A DNA stretch of 64,000 nt from Candidatus Symbiopectobacterium endolongispinus (GCF_018777385.1 NZ_JAFJYB010000003.1:248001-312000), one strand, 5' to 3'. Positions 50,976 to 62,684 are shown, numbered from the stretch's first letter. Program-made: numbers and translations. The notes: generated by a model from the sequence alone, not told the origin.

Positions 50976-52262
50976 TTAGCGATCGTTGAGCGAAGAGGTG
51001 AAGTCGCGTTTGTCGTAGCCGGTATACAGCTGGCGCGGACGTGCAATCTTCAAGCCGTCGTCGTGCATTTCGTTCCAGTGAGCAATCCAGCCGACGGTAC
51101 GTGCCATCGCGAAGATCACGGTGAACATAGGAGACGGAATGCCCATCGCTTTCAGGATGATACCGGAGTAGAAATCCACGTTGGGGTGGAGTTTCTTCTC
51201 TATAAAGTAGGGATCGTTGAGCGCAATGTGCTCCAGCTCCATGGCCACTTCCAGCAGGTCATCTTTCATGTCCAGCTCTTTAAGCACTTCATGGCAGGTT
51301 TCACGCATCACGGTGGCGCGCGGGTCATAGTTTTTATATACCCGATGGCCGAAGCCCATCAGACGGAAAGAGTCGTTCTTGTCCTTGGCGCGTCTGACGA
51401 ACTCAGGAATATGCTCAACTGAGTTGATTTCCTCCAGCATACGCAGACAGGCCTCGTTGGCACCGCCGTGCGCCGGCCCCCACAGAGACGCGATGCCCGC
51501 AGCGATACAGGCAAACGGGTTTGCGCCGGAAGAACCTGCGGTACGCACCGTCGAGGTGGACGCGTTCTGTTCATGATCGGCATGCAGGATCAGGATGCGG
51601 TCCATTGCGCGTTCCAGTACCGGATTCACCACATACTCTTCGCACGGCGTAGCAAACATCATATGCAGGAAGTTACCGGCGTAGGACAAGTCGTTGCGCG
51701 GGTAAACGAACGGCTGACCGAGGGAGTATTTGTAACACATGGCGGCCACGGTCGGCATTTTGGACAGCAGGCGATACGCGGCGATTTCGCGGTGACGCTC
51801 AATGCTGATATCCAGTGAATCGTGGTAGAACGCCGCCAATGCACCGGTGACGCCGCACAACACCGCCATCGGGTGAGAGTCGCGACGAAAACCGTGGAAC
51901 AGACGCGTAATCTGTTCGTGGATCATGGTGTGACGGGTTACTGTGGTTTTGAAGGTGTCATATTGCTCGGGGGTTGGCGCTTCGCCGAACAGTAGAATGT
52001 AGCAGACTTCCAGATAAGTAGATTTCTCTGCTAATTGGTCGATAGGGAAGCCGCGATGCAGCAGCACGCCTTTATCACCGTCAATGTAGGTGATTTTGGA
52101 TTCGCAAGACGCCGTGGAAGTAAATCCCGGATCGAACGTAAAAAAGCCTTTGGAACCGAGGCTACGGATATCGATTTCGTCTTGCCCAAGCGTGCCGGAC
52201 AACACATTAAGCTCGATGGGCTCTTTACCATTTAGGGTAAGTGTCGCTTTCTTATCAGCCAT
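50976..52262 (-). CDS. gltA: GltA, citrate synthase (type II)
   Basis: GltA condenses oxaloacetate and acetyl-CoA, the entry step of the TCA cycle. The 428-residue hexameric, NADH-inhibited type (E. coli 427) shows catalytic His in [12 protein letters not shown], His in [12 protein letters not shown] and Asp in [10 protein letters not shown]. The N-terminal beta domain begins [20 protein letters not shown]. It is divergent from sdhC across a 656-bp control region. Intact. Confidence 0.97.
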   Translation of the reverse strand: MADKKATLTLNGKEPIELNVLSGTLGQDEIDIRSLGSKGFFTFDPGFTSTASCESKITYIDGDKGVLLHRGFPIDQLAEKSTYLEVCYILLFGEAPTPEQYDTFKTTVTRHTMIHEQITRLFHGFRRDSHPMAVLCGVTGALAAFYHDSLDISIERHREIAAYRLLSKMPTVAAMCYKYSLGQPFVYPRNDLSYAGNFLHMMFATPCEEYVVNPVLERAMDRILILHADHEQNASTSTVRTAGSSGANPFACIAAGIASLWGPAHGGANEACLRMLEEINSVEHIPEFVRRAKDKNDSFRLMGFGHRVYKNYDPRATVMRETCHEVLKELDMKDDLLEVAMELEHIALNDPYFIEKKLHPNVDFYSGIILKAMGIPSPMFTVIFAMARTVGWIAHWNEMHDDGLKIARPRQLYTGYDKRDFTSSLNDR

Positions 52263-52918
52263 TTACAGTCTCCTTAGCGCTTTAATTTTAAAAATTTATC
52301 ACCGAAGAAATACCGTTATGCCTGTACACCGAACGGAGAAACTCGGCCAAACGCCGAAGTCTTGTTATTGGCACCTATCAGGGTACAGCATCGGGCAGTG
52401 GCCGGGCTCACCACCTCATCAAAGGAAAACTGTGTTCTTCTGGTTAGTAACGATTCTCTAAATTCTAGTCTACTCTAGTCATTAACATGACTTTCTACGT
52501 GGAATTCGACTTTCCACTGTTACACAAGTTATGTCGCTTGGGAAAGCCTATCTTGAATTCTTTAACGGGCGACTTTCATATTACAGCCCTATTTGTAATT
52601 TAATTGTTTAATATATGTCAAATGAGTTGGTTGATTTTATATAAAATGTGAGATCTCACTCACTGTTTAGCTGAAATGTCACTAAACAATTTGTGGGCTA
52701 ATTGTAATAAGATTGTGAAGTACTTATACTCGCGTCAGGTCTCCGGAACCCACTGAAGTAGGAGCACCCAGCGTGAATAAGTCATGTGCCGTTTAACATG
52801 GGATGTTGACGTTAAGGCCAACGTATCACCCGGAAGCATGTGGCTGCATTCTTCGCGCTGTTTGACCTAGTTATAGGTCCGGAGGAACGAAAGATAATAA
52901 AGGTGTGCGGACAAATAC
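52263..52918. promoter_or_regulatory. gltA / sdhC divergent control region
   Basis: 656 bp with no credible gene. It holds the gltA promoter (minus), the sdh promoter at 52702-52730 and a ~190-nt sdhC leader that ends with GGAGGAACGAAAG. The layout matches E. coli, where ArcA, Fnr, CRP and the sRNAs RyhB and Spot 42 act here. I did not identify those sites individually. Confidence 0.75.
52702..52730 (+). promoter_or_regulatory. sdhCDAB-sucABCD promoter
   Basis: TTGTAA, 17 bp, TATACT, very like the E. coli sdhC promoter in both boxes and in the TTGTGAA between them. It starts a ~10-kb operon. Confidence 0.75.
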
Positions 52919-53296
52919 GTGAAAAAACAAAGACATATCAATCTAGATCTGCAGACGATTCAGTTTCCCGTAACTGCGATAGCCTCAATTCTTCACCGTG
53001 TCTCTGGCGTCATTACCTTTGTGGCCGTCGGCATCCTGCTGTGGCTGCTCGGGCACTCTCTTGCTTCAGAAGAGGGGTTCCTGTACGCCGTGGCCATTCT
53101 GGATAGCGTGATTGTTAAATTTATTCTGTGGGGCATCCTCACCGCGCTGGCCTACCACATTGTTGGCGGATTACGCCATCTGATGATGGACTTTGGCTTT
53201 CTGGAAGAAGATCTCGTGTCGGGAAATCGTTCCGCAAGGCTCTCTTTTATCATTACTGTCGTGCTTTCACTACTGGCTGGAGTCCTCGTATGGTAA
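52919..53296 (+). CDS. sdhC: SdhC, succinate dehydrogenase cytochrome b556 subunit
   Basis: SdhC anchors the SdhAB enzyme in the membrane and shares heme b and the quinone site with SdhD. The start is GTG 52919 (first residues [16 protein letters not shown]), 125 residues; an in-frame TAA lies 21 bp before it. Three membrane segments are visible. The heme ligand His is in [11 protein letters not shown], and SILHRVSGV lines the quinone site. It overlaps sdhD by 7 bp. Confidence 0.94.
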   Translation: MKKQRHINLDLQTIQFPVTAIASILHRVSGVITFVAVGILLWLLGHSLASEEGFLYAVAILDSVIVKFILWGILTALAYHIVGGLRHLMMDFGFLEEDLVSGNRSARLSFIITVVLSLLAGVLVW

Positions 53297-53637
53297 GCAA
53301 TGCTTCTGCATTAGGACGTAATGGCGTTCACGATTGGCTACTCATTCGCGCTTCTGCCATTGTTATCGTGCTCTACGTGATTTATCTCGTGGGGTTTATC
53401 GCGACGGCGGGGGATATCACCTATCCCGTCTGGCGCGGTTTCTTCGCGATGCCCCTCACCAAAGTGTTCACGCTGCTGACGCTGTTCGCCATCCTGGTTC
53501 ACGCTTGGATAGGGATGTGGCAAGTGCTGACCGACTACATCAAGCCGCTGGCGTTGCGTCTGATATTGCAATTCGCCATCGTGGTGGCGCTGCTGGTGTA
53601 CGTTATTTATGGAACCATTGTGGTGTGGGGGGCGTGA
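53290..53637 (+). CDS. sdhD: SdhD, succinate dehydrogenase membrane anchor
   Basis: 115 residues, as in E. coli, starting [16 protein letters not shown]. Three membrane helices, with the heme His in [10 protein letters not shown] and the quinone-site Tyr in [11 protein letters not shown]. It overlaps sdhC at the start and shares one base with the sdhA start (TGATG). Intact. Confidence 0.95.
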   Translation: MVSNASALGRNGVHDWLLIRASAIVIVLYVIYLVGFIATAGDITYPVWRGFFAMPLTKVFTLLTLFAILVHAWIGMWQVLTDYIKPLALRLILQFAIVVALLVYVIYGTIVVWGA

Positions 53638-55403
53638 TGAATTTACCAATTAGGCAATTTGATGCCGTTGTTATCGGCGCAGGCGGCGCAGGTATGCGCG
53701 CTGCGTTGCAAATCTCCCAAATGGGACTTTCCTGTGCGCTGCTGTCCAAGGTGTTCCAGACGCGCTCGCACACCGTGTCTGCTCAAGGCGGTATTACCGT
53801 GGCACTGGGCAATACCCATGAGGATAACTGGGAATGGCACATGTACGATACCGTAAAAGGGTCGGACTATATTGGCGATCAGGATGCCATCGAATACATG
53901 TGCAAAACCGGCCCGGAAGCCATTCTGGAATTGGAGCACATGGGGCTGCCTTTCTCTCGTCTGGATGACGGCCGCATCTATCAGCGTCCGTTCGGCGGGC
54001 AATCGAAGAATTTCGGCGGTGAGCAGGCAGCGCGTACCGCAGCGGCGGCAGACCGTACCGGACACGCCCTGTTGCATACCCTCTATCAGCAAAACCTGAA
54101 AAACCACACCACTATCTTTTCTGAATGGTATGCGCTGGATCTGGTTAAAAATCAGGATGGCGCTGTGTTAGGTTGTACCGCTATCTGTATTGAGACCGGC
54201 GAAGTGGTTTATTTCAAAGCACGCGCGACGGTACTGGCTACCGGTGGTGCAGGCCGCATTTACCAATCTACTACCAATGCCCACATCAATACCGGCGACG
54301 GCGTCGGCATGGCATTACGCGCCGGTGTGCCGGTGCAGGATATGGAGATGTGGCAGTTCCACCCGACCGGGATTGCGGGCGCGGGTGTGCTGGTCACTGA
54401 AGGCTGCCGTGGCGAAGGGGGCTATCTGCTCAACAAGCACGGTGAGCGTTTTATGGAGCGCTATGCGCCTAACGCCAAAGATTTGGCCGGGCGTGATGTT
54501 GTTGCGCGTTCCATCATGATTGAAATTCGTGAAGGGCGCGGCTGTGACGGTCCGTGGGGCCCGCATGCCAAGCTGAAACTCGATCATCTGGGTAAAGAGG
54601 TGCTGGAATCCCGCCTGCCGGGCATCCTGGAACTGTCTCGCACCTTTGCGCATGTCGATCCAGTGAAAGAACCGATTCCGGTCATCCCCACCTGCCACTA
54701 TATGATGGGAGGCATTCCCACCAAGGTGAGTGGCCAGGCGTTGACGGTCAATGAAAAGGGCGAAGATGTGGTGGTGCCGGGGCTGTTCGCCGTAGGTGAA
54801 ATTGCCTGCGTTTCCGTGCACGGTGCTAACCGTCTGGGCGGTAACTCGCTGCTCGACCTGGTGGTGTTTGGCCGCTCTGCGGGCATGCATTTACAAGAAT
54901 CATTACAAGAGCAGGGTGAACTGAGCGATGCCAGCGACAGCGATGTTGAGGCTGCACTGGAACGCCTGAATCGTTGGAACAATAACCGTACCGGAGAAGA
55001 TCCGGTGGAAATCCGCAAGGCATTGCAATCCTGCATGCAGAACAACTTCTCGGTGTTCCGGGAAGGGGGTGCAATGGCGAAAGGGTTGGAAGAGCTGAAG
55101 GTGATTCGCGAGCGCCTGAAAAATGCGCGCCTTGATGACACCTCTACGGAGTTCAATACCCAGCGCATTGAATGTCTCGAGTTGGATAACCTGATGGAAA
55201 CTGCCTATGCCACGGCCGTCTCCGCCAATTACCGCACCGAAAGCCGCGGTGCGCATAGTCGCTTCGATTATCCGGATCGCGATGATGAAAACTGGTTGTG
55301 TCATTCGTTGTATTTGCCGCAACACGAGAGCATGACGCGCCGCGAGGTGAACATGCAGCCTAAATTACGTCCGGCGTTTCCGCCGAAAATACGTACTTAT
55401 TAA
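53637..55403 (+). CDS. sdhA: SdhA, succinate dehydrogenase flavoprotein
   Basis: SdhA oxidises succinate with covalent FAD. I start it at ATG 53637 ([17 protein letters not shown]), which gives 588 residues, the E. coli length; a longer frame from 53334 runs through sdhD. FAD is attached at His of [11 protein letters not shown]. The dinucleotide motif [11 protein letters not shown] and the active-site region [20 protein letters not shown] are intact. Confidence 0.97.
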   Translation: MNLPIRQFDAVVIGAGGAGMRAALQISQMGLSCALLSKVFQTRSHTVSAQGGITVALGNTHEDNWEWHMYDTVKGSDYIGDQDAIEYMCKTGPEAILELEHMGLPFSRLDDGRIYQRPFGGQSKNFGGEQAARTAAAADRTGHALLHTLYQQNLKNHTTIFSEWYALDLVKNQDGAVLGCTAICIETGEVVYFKARATVLATGGAGRIYQSTTNAHINTGDGVGMALRAGVPVQDMEMWQFHPTGIAGAGVLVTEGCRGEGGYLLNKHGERFMERYAPNAKDLAGRDVVARSIMIEIREGRGCDGPWGPHAKLKLDHLGKEVLESRLPGILELSRTFAHVDPVKEPIPVIPTCHYMMGGIPTKVSGQALTVNEKGEDVVVPGLFAVGEIACVSVHGANRLGGNSLLDLVVFGRSAGMHLQESLQEQGELSDASDSDVEAALERLNRWNNNRTGEDPVEIRKALQSCMQNNFSVFREGGAMAKGLEELKVIRERLKNARLDDTSTEFNTQRIECLELDNLMETAYATAVSANYRTESRGAHSRFDYPDRDDENWLCHSLYLPQHESMTRREVNMQPKLRPAFPPKIRTY

Positions 55404-55421
55404 TGTCGCGGAGATGGCACG

Positions 55422-56138
55422 ATGAAACTTGAATTTTCAATTTATCGCTATAACCAGGATGTCGATGACGCACCGCGCATGCAGGATTACACCCTGGAGG
55501 CGGAAGAAGGGCGCGACATGATGCTGCTTGACGTGCTGATCCAACTGAAAGAGCAAGATCCTACGCTGGCGTTCCGCCGTTCTTGCCGTGAAGGAGTGTG
55601 TGGTTCTGACGGCCTTAACATGAACAGCAAAAACGGGCTGGCTTGCATCACGCCGGTTTCGGCGCTGCAACGGGCCAAAGGTAAAATTGTTATCCGTCCG
55701 CTGCCGGGATTGCCGGTAATCCGTGATTTGGTGGTGGACATGGGACAGTTCTATGCCCAATATGAGAAAATAAAGCCTTACTTGTTGAATAATGGGCAGA
55801 ATCCACCGGCGCGTGAACATTTGCAGTCACCGGACCAGCGTGCCAAGCTGGATGGATTGTATGAGTGCATCATGTGCGCCTGCTGTTCCACGTCTTGTCC
55901 GTCGTTCTGGTGGAACCCGGATAAATTTGTGGGCCCGGCGGGGCTTCTGGCAGCTTACCGTTTCCTGATAGACAGCCGTGATACGGAAACCAAGCCGCGC
56001 CTGGATTCGCTGGATGATGCATTCAGCGTATTCCGCTGCCACAGCATCATGAACTGCGTTAATGTCTGCCCGAAAGGCCTTAACCCAACGCGGGCGATTG
56101 GTCACATCAAATCGATGTTGTTGCAACGCAGTGCCTAA
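55422..56138 (+). CDS. sdhB: SdhB, succinate dehydrogenase iron-sulfur subunit
   Basis: SdhB relays electrons from FAD to quinone through three clusters. The 238-residue protein (E. coli 238) shows the 2Fe-2S motif CREGVCGSDGLNM, the 4Fe-4S motif CIMCACCSTSCPSFWW and the 3Fe-4S motif CHSIMNCVNVCPKGL. It is 18 bp after sdhA. Intact. Confidence 0.97.
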   Translation: MKLEFSIYRYNQDVDDAPRMQDYTLEAEEGRDMMLLDVLIQLKEQDPTLAFRRSCREGVCGSDGLNMNSKNGLACITPVSALQRAKGKIVIRPLPGLPVIRDLVVDMGQFYAQYEKIKPYLLNNGQNPPAREHLQSPDQRAKLDGLYECIMCACCSTSCPSFWWNPDKFVGPAGLLAAYRFLIDSRDTETKPRLDSLDDAFSVFRCHSIMNCVNVCPKGLNPTRAIGHIKSMLLQRSA

Positions 56139-56239
56139 GGCGCACCGCGAAACAGCGTAAGCGCTGCCGCGCAGAGAAATTACGGCGCGGCGCAGAGGTA
56201 AAACTGCCGTATTGTGCAGTGGTAAGACGTAACATGATT

Positions 56240-56265
56240 ATCCCCCCGGCTCGCTGCGGGGGGAT
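56240..56265. repeat. G/C hairpin in the sdhB-sucA spacer
   Basis: ATCCCCCC and GGGGGGAT around GGCTCGCTGC. Strong stem, no U-run. With the next dyad it marks a structured 311-bp spacer that may be a processing or stability element inside the sdh-suc mRNA. Confidence 0.65.
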
Positions 56266-56272
56266 GATAGGA

Positions 56273-56317
56273 AACCTTTAAAAACGGGCTTGTGCGCCAA
56301 ACCGGTTTTTAAAGGTT
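56273..56317. repeat. Long A/T dyad in the sdhB-sucA spacer
   Basis: AACCTTTAAAAAC and GTTTTTAAAGGTT pair perfectly over 13 bp with a 19-nt loop. It lies 7 bp after the G/C hairpin. Confidence 0.65.
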
Positions 56318-56449
56318 CCTTAAAGGGGAAGGACACCCTGGCCCTGCGAATCTGACAGGGAATGAACCGTTTACGGTGCCTGATTTTTTTACGGCACAGG
56401 ACATGTTAACCACGGCGAAAACTGAAGCTTATTAGCTTAAGGGATCACA

Positions 56450-59257
56450 ATGCAGAACGGCGCAATGAAGGCCTGGCTGGATTCCTCCTATCTGGCGGGC
56501 GCGAACCAGTCCTACATAGAACAGCTCTATGAAGATTTTTTAACCGATCCGGATTCTATCGATCTTAGCTGGCGGTCTATCTTCCAGCAGTTGCCTACGG
56601 CGGGGGTCAAACCCGATCAACTGCATTCCAAAACGCGCGACTATTTCCGTCGTCTGGCGAAAGATGCTTCGCGCTTTAGCTCTTCTGTGACCGATCCTGA
56701 CATTGACGCCAAGCAGGTCAAAGTATTGCAGCTGATAAACGCGTTTCGTTTCCGTGGACATCAGCAAGCCAAGCTGGACCCGATCGACTTACGCCCGCAA
56801 GCGCCAGTTGCAGAATTGGATCTGGCTTACCATAACCTGACGGCTGATGACCTTCAGGACACCTATAACGTGGGCTCGTTCGCCATTGGCAAAGAGACCA
56901 TGAAACTCGGTGAATTGTATGACGCCTTGAAGCGCACCTACTGCGGTTCTATCGGTGCTGAATACATGCATATCACCAGCACCGATGAGAAACGCTGGAT
57001 TCAGCAGCGTATCGAATCCATTACCGGCCAGCCTTCTTTCAGTTTGGAAGAGAAGCGTCGCTTCCTGAAAGAGCTGACGGCGGCGGAAGGGCTGGAGCGC
57101 TATTTAGGGGCCAAATATCCTGGTGCTAAACGCTTCTCGCTGGAAGGTGGCGATGCGCTGGTGCCGATGCTCAAAGAGATGATCCGCCATGCGGGCAACA
57201 ACGGCACGCGTGAAGTGGTGCTGGGCATGGCGCACCGTGGCCGCCTCAATGTTCTGGTTAACGTGTTGGGGAAAAAGCCACAGGATTTGTTCGATGAGTT
57301 TGCTGGTAAACGTAAAGAGCATCTCGGCACCGGTGATGTGAAATACCATCAGGGCTTTTCGTCCGAATTTGCCACCGAAGGTGGTATGGTGCATTTGGCG
57401 CTGGCGTTTAACCCCTCGCACCTTGAAATTGTCAGCCCGGTGGTAACCGGTTCCGTGCGTGCACGTCTCGATCGTCTCAGCAGTGAGAGCGGTCCGCGCG
57501 TGTTGCCGGTGACGATTCACGGCGATGCGGCCATCAGCGGGCAGGGCGTGGTGCAGGAACTGCTGAATATGTCCACCGTGCGCGGCTATGAAGTGGGCGG
57601 TACGTTGCGTACCGTGATCAACAACCGCATCGGTTTTACCACCGCCAACCCGCTGGATATTCGTTCCACGGAATATTGCACCGACATTGGCAAAATGGTG
57701 CAGGCGCCAATTTTCCACGTTAACGCTGACAATCCGGAAGCGGTCGCTTATGTGACGTGCCTGGCGTTGGATTTCCGCAATGAATTCAAACGCGATGTGT
57801 TTATTGATCTGATTTGTTATCGCCGCCATGGTCACAACGAAGCGGATGAGCCAAGTGCGACGCAGCCGATGATGTACCATAAGATCAAAAAACACCCGAC
57901 GCCGCGTAAGGTGTATGCCGATCGCCTGGAACTGGAAAAAAGCATCACGCTGGAGGACGCCACCGAGCAGGTTAACCTGTATCGCGACGCGCTGGATGCA
58001 GGAGAATGCGTGGTGGAAGAGTGGCGTGAAATGGACATGCAATCCTTCACCTGGACGCCTTACCTTAACCACGAGTGGGATGGGCCTTATCCGCACAAGG
58101 TGGAGATGAAACGCCTGCAAGAATTGGCAAAACGCATCAGTGAAGTGCCGGAAGCCATTGAAATGCATCCGCGCGTCGTCAAGGTGTACGCCGATCGTGC
58201 CGAAATGGCGCTTGGTAACAAGCCATTCGATTGGGGCGGCGCGGAAACACTGGCCTACGCCACACTGGTGGATGATGGCATTCCTATTCGTATTTCCGGT
58301 GAAGACAGTGGCCGTGGCACCTTCTTCCACCGCCATGCCGTGGTGCATAACCAAAAGAATGGCTCGAGCTACACACCACTGGAACACGTACATAATGCGC
58401 AGGGCACCTTTAACGTGTGGGACTCGGTGTTGTCCGAAGAGGCGATTCTGGCGTTTGAATACGGCTATGCCACGGCAGAGCCGCGCACGTTGACCATTTG
58501 GGAAGCGCAGTTCGGTGATTTCGCCAACGGTGCTCAAGTGGTGATCGATCAGTTCATCAGCTCCGGTGAGCAGAAGTGGGGACGCATGTGCGGCCTGGTG
58601 ATGCTACTGCCGCATGGCTATGAAGGCCAAGGCCCTGAGCACTCCTCAGCCCGTCTCGAGCGTTATCTGCAACTGTGTGCCGAGCAAAACATGCAGGTGT
58701 GCATTCCGTCGACGCCGGCGCAGGTTTACCATATGTTGCGTCGTCAGGCGCTGCGCGGTATGCGGCGTCCGCTGGTGGTGATGTCACCGAAATCGCTGTT
58801 GCGCCATCCGCTGGCGATCTCCTCGCTGGAAGAGTTGGCTAACGGCGCGTTCCAGCCGGCTATCGGTGAAATTGACGAACTTGATCCGCAAGGAGTGAAG
58901 CGCGTCGTGCTCTGTTCCGGCAAGGTCTACTATGATTTATTGGAACAGCGTCGTAAGAATGAACAGAACAACGTGGCGATTGTGCGCATCGAACAACTCT
59001 ACCCGTTCCCGCAGCAGGCGGTGCAGGCGGCGTTAGCGCCGTTTGCGCACGTGCATGATTTTGTCTGGTGTCAGGAAGATCCGCTCAATCAGGGGGCATG
59101 GTATTGCAGCCAGCACCATTTCCGCGAAGTGATTCCCTTTGGAGCGTCTTTGCGTTACGCCGGACGCCAGGCCTCCGCCTCTCCAGCGGTCGGTTATATG
59201 TCTGTGCATCAGAAACAACAGCAAGATCTGGTTAACGACGCGCTGAACGTTGATTAA
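56450..59257 (+). CDS. sucA: SucA, 2-oxoglutarate dehydrogenase E1
   Basis: SucA is the thiamin-diphosphate E1 that decarboxylates 2-oxoglutarate. The 935-residue protein (E. coli 933) starts MQNGAMKAWLDSSYLAGANQ. It has the cofactor motif from HGDAAISGQGVVQEL to VINNRIGFTT and active-site His in LGMAHRGRLNVL. The transketolase-like C-terminal half (GEDSGRGTFFHRHAV) is complete. It is the largest gene in the window and shows no lesion. Confidence 0.97.
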   Translation: MQNGAMKAWLDSSYLAGANQSYIEQLYEDFLTDPDSIDLSWRSIFQQLPTAGVKPDQLHSKTRDYFRRLAKDASRFSSSVTDPDIDAKQVKVLQLINAFRFRGHQQAKLDPIDLRPQAPVAELDLAYHNLTADDLQDTYNVGSFAIGKETMKLGELYDALKRTYCGSIGAEYMHITSTDEKRWIQQRIESITGQPSFSLEEKRRFLKELTAAEGLERYLGAKYPGAKRFSLEGGDALVPMLKEMIRHAGNNGTREVVLGMAHRGRLNVLVNVLGKKPQDLFDEFAGKRKEHLGTGDVKYHQGFSSEFATEGGMVHLALAFNPSHLEIVSPVVTGSVRARLDRLSSESGPRVLPVTIHGDAAISGQGVVQELLNMSTVRGYEVGGTLRTVINNRIGFTTANPLDIRSTEYCTDIGKMVQAPIFHVNADNPEAVAYVTCLALDFRNEFKRDVFIDLICYRRHGHNEADEPSATQPMMYHKIKKHPTPRKVYADRLELEKSITLEDATEQVNLYRDALDAGECVVEEWREMDMQSFTWTPYLNHEWDGPYPHKVEMKRLQELAKRISEVPEAIEMHPRVVKVYADRAEMALGNKPFDWGGAETLAYATLVDDGIPIRISGEDSGRGTFFHRHAVVHNQKNGSSYTPLEHVHNAQGTFNVWDSVLSEEAILAFEYGYATAEPRTLTIWEAQFGDFANGAQVVIDQFISSGEQKWGRMCGLVMLLPHGYEGQGPEHSSARLERYLQLCAEQNMQVCIPSTPAQVYHMLRRQALRGMRRPLVVMSPKSLLRHPLAISSLEELANGAFQPAIGEIDELDPQGVKRVVLCSGKVYYDLLEQRRKNEQNNVAIVRIEQLYPFPQQAVQAALAPFAHVHDFVWCQEDPLNQGAWYCSQHHFREVIPFGASLRYAGRQASASPAVGYMSVHQKQQQDLVNDALNVD

Positions 59258-59272
59258 ATAAAAGGATAGATA

Positions 59273-60493
59273 ATGAGTAGCGTAGATATTCTTGTCCCTG
59301 ACCTTCCCGAATCGGTAGCTGATGCTTCCGTGGCGACCTGGCACAAAAAGCCGGGTGACAGCGTCCAGCGTGATGAAGTGCTGGTCGAAATTGAAACGGA
59401 TAAAGTGGTGTTGGAAGTGCCTGCACCAGAAGCGGGTGTGCTGGATGCCGTTCTGGAAAGCGAAGGCGCTACGGTGACATCGCGCCAAATTCTTGGGCGT
59501 CTGCGCCGTGGCGATAGTTCCGGCAAGGAAACCAGCGAGAAAGCGCAGAGCAAAGAGTCTACGCCTGCCCAGCGCCATACCGCAGGGTTGACCGAAGAGA
59601 ACAGCGACGCGCTCAGCCCGGCGATTCGTCGCCTGATCGGTGAGCACGGTCTGGATGCGGCTGCGATTAAAGGCAGTGGCGTGGGTGGCCGTATCACGCG
59701 TGAAGATGTCGAAAAACATCTGGCAGCGCAGGCTGCCAGCGGCAGCGACAAAAAAGCAGAGAAAGCCGCAGATGCTGCACCGGCGCTAGCTCATCGCAGC
59801 GAAAAACGCGTGCCAATGACGCGACTGCGTAAGCGGGTTGCTGAACGCTTGCTCGAAGCGAAAAACAGTACCGCCATGTTGACGACCTTTAACGAAGTCA
59901 ACATGAAACCGATTATGGACCTGCGTCAGCAATATGGCGAAGCGTTTGAAAAACGCCACGGCGTGCGTCTGGGCTTTATGTCGTTCTACATCAAAGCTGT
60001 GGTGGAAGCGCTGAAACGCTATCCTGAGGTGAACGCCTCCATCGACGGCGAAGATGTGGTGTACCACAACTATTTCGATGTCAGTATCGCCGTCTCCACG
60101 CCGCGCGGTCTAGTTACGCCAGTGCTACGCGATGTTGATGCGCTGGGCATGGCTGACGTTGAGAAGAAAATCAAAGATCTCGCAGTAAAAGGGCGCGACG
60201 GCAAGCTGACGGTAGAAGAACTGACCGGCGGTAATTTTACTATTACCAACGGTGGCGTGTTCGGTTCCCTGATGTCCACCCCTAGCATCAACCCGCCACA
60301 GAGTGCGATTCTGGGTATGCATGCCATTAAAGACAGACCGATGGCCGTGGATGGTCAGGTGGTGATTCTGCCGATGATGTACCTGGCGCTTTCTTACGAT
60401 CACCGGTTGATCGATGGTCGTGAATCCGTGGGCTTTTTGGTCACGGTAAAAGAGATGCTGGAAGATCCAACACGCCTGCTGCTCGATGTATAG
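59273..60493 (+). CDS. sucB: SucB, dihydrolipoyl succinyltransferase E2
   Basis: SucB forms the 24-mer core of the 2-oxoglutarate dehydrogenase complex. The 406-residue protein (E. coli 405) has one lipoyl domain with the lipoylated Lys in [12 protein letters not shown] (about residue 43). A peripheral-subunit-binding domain ([14 protein letters not shown]) and a catalytic domain with His in [14 protein letters not shown] follow, joined by Ala/Lys-rich linkers. It lies 15 bp after sucA. Intact. Confidence 0.97.
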   Translation: MSSVDILVPDLPESVADASVATWHKKPGDSVQRDEVLVEIETDKVVLEVPAPEAGVLDAVLESEGATVTSRQILGRLRRGDSSGKETSEKAQSKESTPAQRHTAGLTEENSDALSPAIRRLIGEHGLDAAAIKGSGVGGRITREDVEKHLAAQAASGSDKKAEKAADAAPALAHRSEKRVPMTRLRKRVAERLLEAKNSTAMLTTFNEVNMKPIMDLRQQYGEAFEKRHGVRLGFMSFYIKAVVEALKRYPEVNASIDGEDVVYHNYFDVSIAVSTPRGLVTPVLRDVDALGMADVEKKIKDLAVKGRDGKLTVEELTGGNFTITNGGVFGSLMSTPSINPPQSAILGMHAIKDRPMAVDGQVVILPMMYLALSYDHRLIDGRESVGFLVTVKEMLEDPTRLLLDV

Positions 60494-60645
60494 CGCGTGA
60501 TGGCGTAGACCGCCGCCTGCCGAGCGGCGGTCATACGGTGAAGGTATTAATTTACTTTGTGCTATGCAGCCGCCTTTGGCGGCGTTATCCAATAATATCA
60601 AGAAAGTCATGCGACTTATCTTCAAACCGAGATGGATAGAACATC

Positions 60646-61812
60646 ATGAATTTACATGAATATCAGGCAAAACAGCTCTTTGATCGATATGGCCTGCCGG
60701 CGCCGACCGGTTATGCCTGCACCACGCCGCGCGAAGCAGAAGAGGCCGCCTCGAAAATTGGTGCCGGTCCGTGGGTAGTGAAATGCCAGGTACATGCGGG
60801 TGGCCGCGGTAAAGCGGGCGGCGTAAAAGTGGTGAGCAGCAAAGAAGATATTCGCGCGTTTGCGGAAAATTGGCTGGGCAAACGTTTGGTGACCTACCAA
60901 ACGGATGCGCAAGGCCAGCCTGTGCATCAGATTCTGGTGGAAGCCGCAACCGACATCGATCAAGAACTCTACCTCGGTGCCGTGGTCGATCGCGCTACGC
61001 GTCGTGTGGTATTTATGGCCTCAACCGAAGGTGGGGTGGAAATTGAAAAAGTGGCGGAAGAAACGCCGGAGCTGATTCATAAAGCCGCGCTCGACCCATT
61101 GACCGGCCCGCAGCCTTATCAGGGGCGTGAGTTGGCCTTTAAACTGGGGCTGAGCGGCAAGCAAGTGGCGCAGTTCACCAAGATTTTCATGGGTCTGGCG
61201 ACCCTATTCCTGGAACGCGATCTGGCACTGGTGGAGATTAACCCGCTGGTGATCACTAAGCAGGGCGATCTGGTCTGTCTGGACGGTAAACTCGGCGCTG
61301 ACGGCAATGCGCTGTTCCGCCAGTCGGAGCTGCGCGAAATGCGCGATCCGAGCCAGGAAGATTCTCGCGAAGCGCATGCTGCACAGTTGGAACTGAACTA
61401 TGTGGCGCTTGATGGCAACATTGGTTGCATGGTGAACGGTGCGGGTCTTGCCATGGGGACCATGGACATCGTCAAACTGCATGGCGGTGCGCCGGCCAAC
61501 TTCCTGGATGTGGGCGGTGGTACAACCAAAGAGCGTGTGACCGAAGCCTTTAAAATCATTCTCTCCGACGACAACGTGAAAGCGGTACTGGTCAATATCT
61601 TTGGCGGTATCGTGCGCTGTGATCTGATCGCTGACGGCATCATCGGTGCGGTAGCCGAAGTGGGCGTTAACGTACCTGTGGTGGTGCGCCTGGAAGGAAA
61701 CAATGCGGAACTGGGTGCCAAGAAACTGGCAGACAGCGGCCTGAATATCATCGCCGCCACCAGTTTGACAGATGCAGCTCAGCAGGTTGTGAAGGCAGCG
61801 GAGGGTAAATAA
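60646..61812 (+). CDS. sucC: SucC, succinyl-CoA synthetase beta subunit
   Basis: SucC binds nucleotide and grips the hydrolysing site of succinyl-CoA synthetase. The 388-residue ATP-grasp protein (E. coli 388) starts [20 protein letters not shown]. It shows [25 protein letters not shown] and [10 protein letters not shown]. It follows sucB after 152 bp and shares a TAATG junction with sucD. Intact. Confidence 0.97.
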   Translation: MNLHEYQAKQLFDRYGLPAPTGYACTTPREAEEAASKIGAGPWVVKCQVHAGGRGKAGGVKVVSSKEDIRAFAENWLGKRLVTYQTDAQGQPVHQILVEAATDIDQELYLGAVVDRATRRVVFMASTEGGVEIEKVAEETPELIHKAALDPLTGPQPYQGRELAFKLGLSGKQVAQFTKIFMGLATLFLERDLALVEINPLVITKQGDLVCLDGKLGADGNALFRQSELREMRDPSQEDSREAHAAQLELNYVALDGNIGCMVNGAGLAMGTMDIVKLHGGAPANFLDVGGGTTKERVTEAFKIILSDDNVKAVLVNIFGGIVRCDLIADGIIGAVAEVGVNVPVVVRLEGNNAELGAKKLADSGLNIIAATSLTDAAQQVVKAAEGK

Positions 61813-62684
61813 TGTCTATTCTGATTGATAAGCACACTAAAGTCATTTGCCAGGGATTCACTGGCAGCCAAGGCACCTTCCACTCTGAGCAAGCGCTCGC
61901 TTATGGTACCAAGCTCGTGGGCGGCGTGACGCCCGGTAAGGGCGGCACAGAACATTTGGGCTTACCGGTGTTCAATACCGTGCGCGAAGCGGTGGAAGCG
62001 ACCGGCGCGACGGCTTCGGTGATTTACGTCCCGGCACCTTTTTGCAAAGACTCAATTCTGGAAGCGATTGATGCGGGAATTGAACTGGTCATCTGTATCA
62101 CTGAAGGTATTCCGACGCTGGATATGCTGACCGTGAAGGTGAAGCTGGAACAGAGCGGCGTGCGGATGATTGGGCCTAACTGTCCGGGCGTTATCACCCC
62201 CGGTGAGTGCAAAATTGGCATTATGCCCGGCCATATTCATAAACCGGGCAAGGTGGGGATCGTTTCTCGTTCAGGAACGCTAACCTACGAAGCGGTGAAA
62301 CAGACCACCGACACTGGGCTTGGTCAGTCAAGCTGTGTTGGTATCGGCGGTGACCCGATTCCGGGTTCCAACTTTATCGATATTCTGGCGTTGTTCGAAC
62401 AGGATCCACAAACCGAGGCCATCTTGATGATCGGTGAAATCGGTGGCACGGCGGAAGAGGAAGCGGCAGCCTATATCAAATCGCATGTCACCAAACCGGT
62501 GGTAGGGTACATCGCCGGTGTGACGGCACCAAAGGGCAAGCGCATGGGCCATGCAGGTGCCATCATTGCGGGTGGTAAAGGCACGGCGGATGATAAATTC
62601 GCGGCGCTGGAAGCGGCTGGTGTGAAAACGGTGCGCAGCCTGGCGGATATCGGCGATGCCGTGAAAGCTGTATTGGCGCGTTAG
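61812..62684 (+). CDS. sucD: SucD, succinyl-CoA synthetase alpha subunit
   Basis: SucD carries the phosphohistidine that transfers phosphate to ADP. The 290-residue protein (E. coli 289) has the CoA-binding start [40 protein letters not shown], and the active His in [16 protein letters not shown]. It is the last gene of the sdh-suc operon. The 3' UTR holds repeats and an intrinsic terminator. In E. coli this UTR yields the sRNA SdhX; I cannot verify that here. Confidence 0.97.
   Translation: MSILIDKHTKVICQGFTGSQGTFHSEQALAYGTKLVGGVTPGKGGTEHLGLPVFNTVREAVEATGATASVIYVPAPFCKDSILEAIDAGIELVICITEGIPTLDMLTVKVKLEQSGVRMIGPNCPGVITPGECKIGIMPGHIHKPGKVGIVSRSGTLTYEAVKQTTDTGLGQSSCVGIGGDPIPGSNFIDILALFEQDPQTEAILMIGEIGGTAEEEAAAYIKSHVTKPVVGYIAGVTAPKGKRMGHAGAIIAGGKGTADDKFAALEAAGVKTVRSLADIGDAVKAVLAR

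Noticed and set aside
57104-58537. 477-codon open frame antisense to sucA
   Set aside because: A shadow of sucA codon bias in a G/C-rich gene; no ribosome site, no recognisable domain, and the plus strand encodes an unmistakable SucA.
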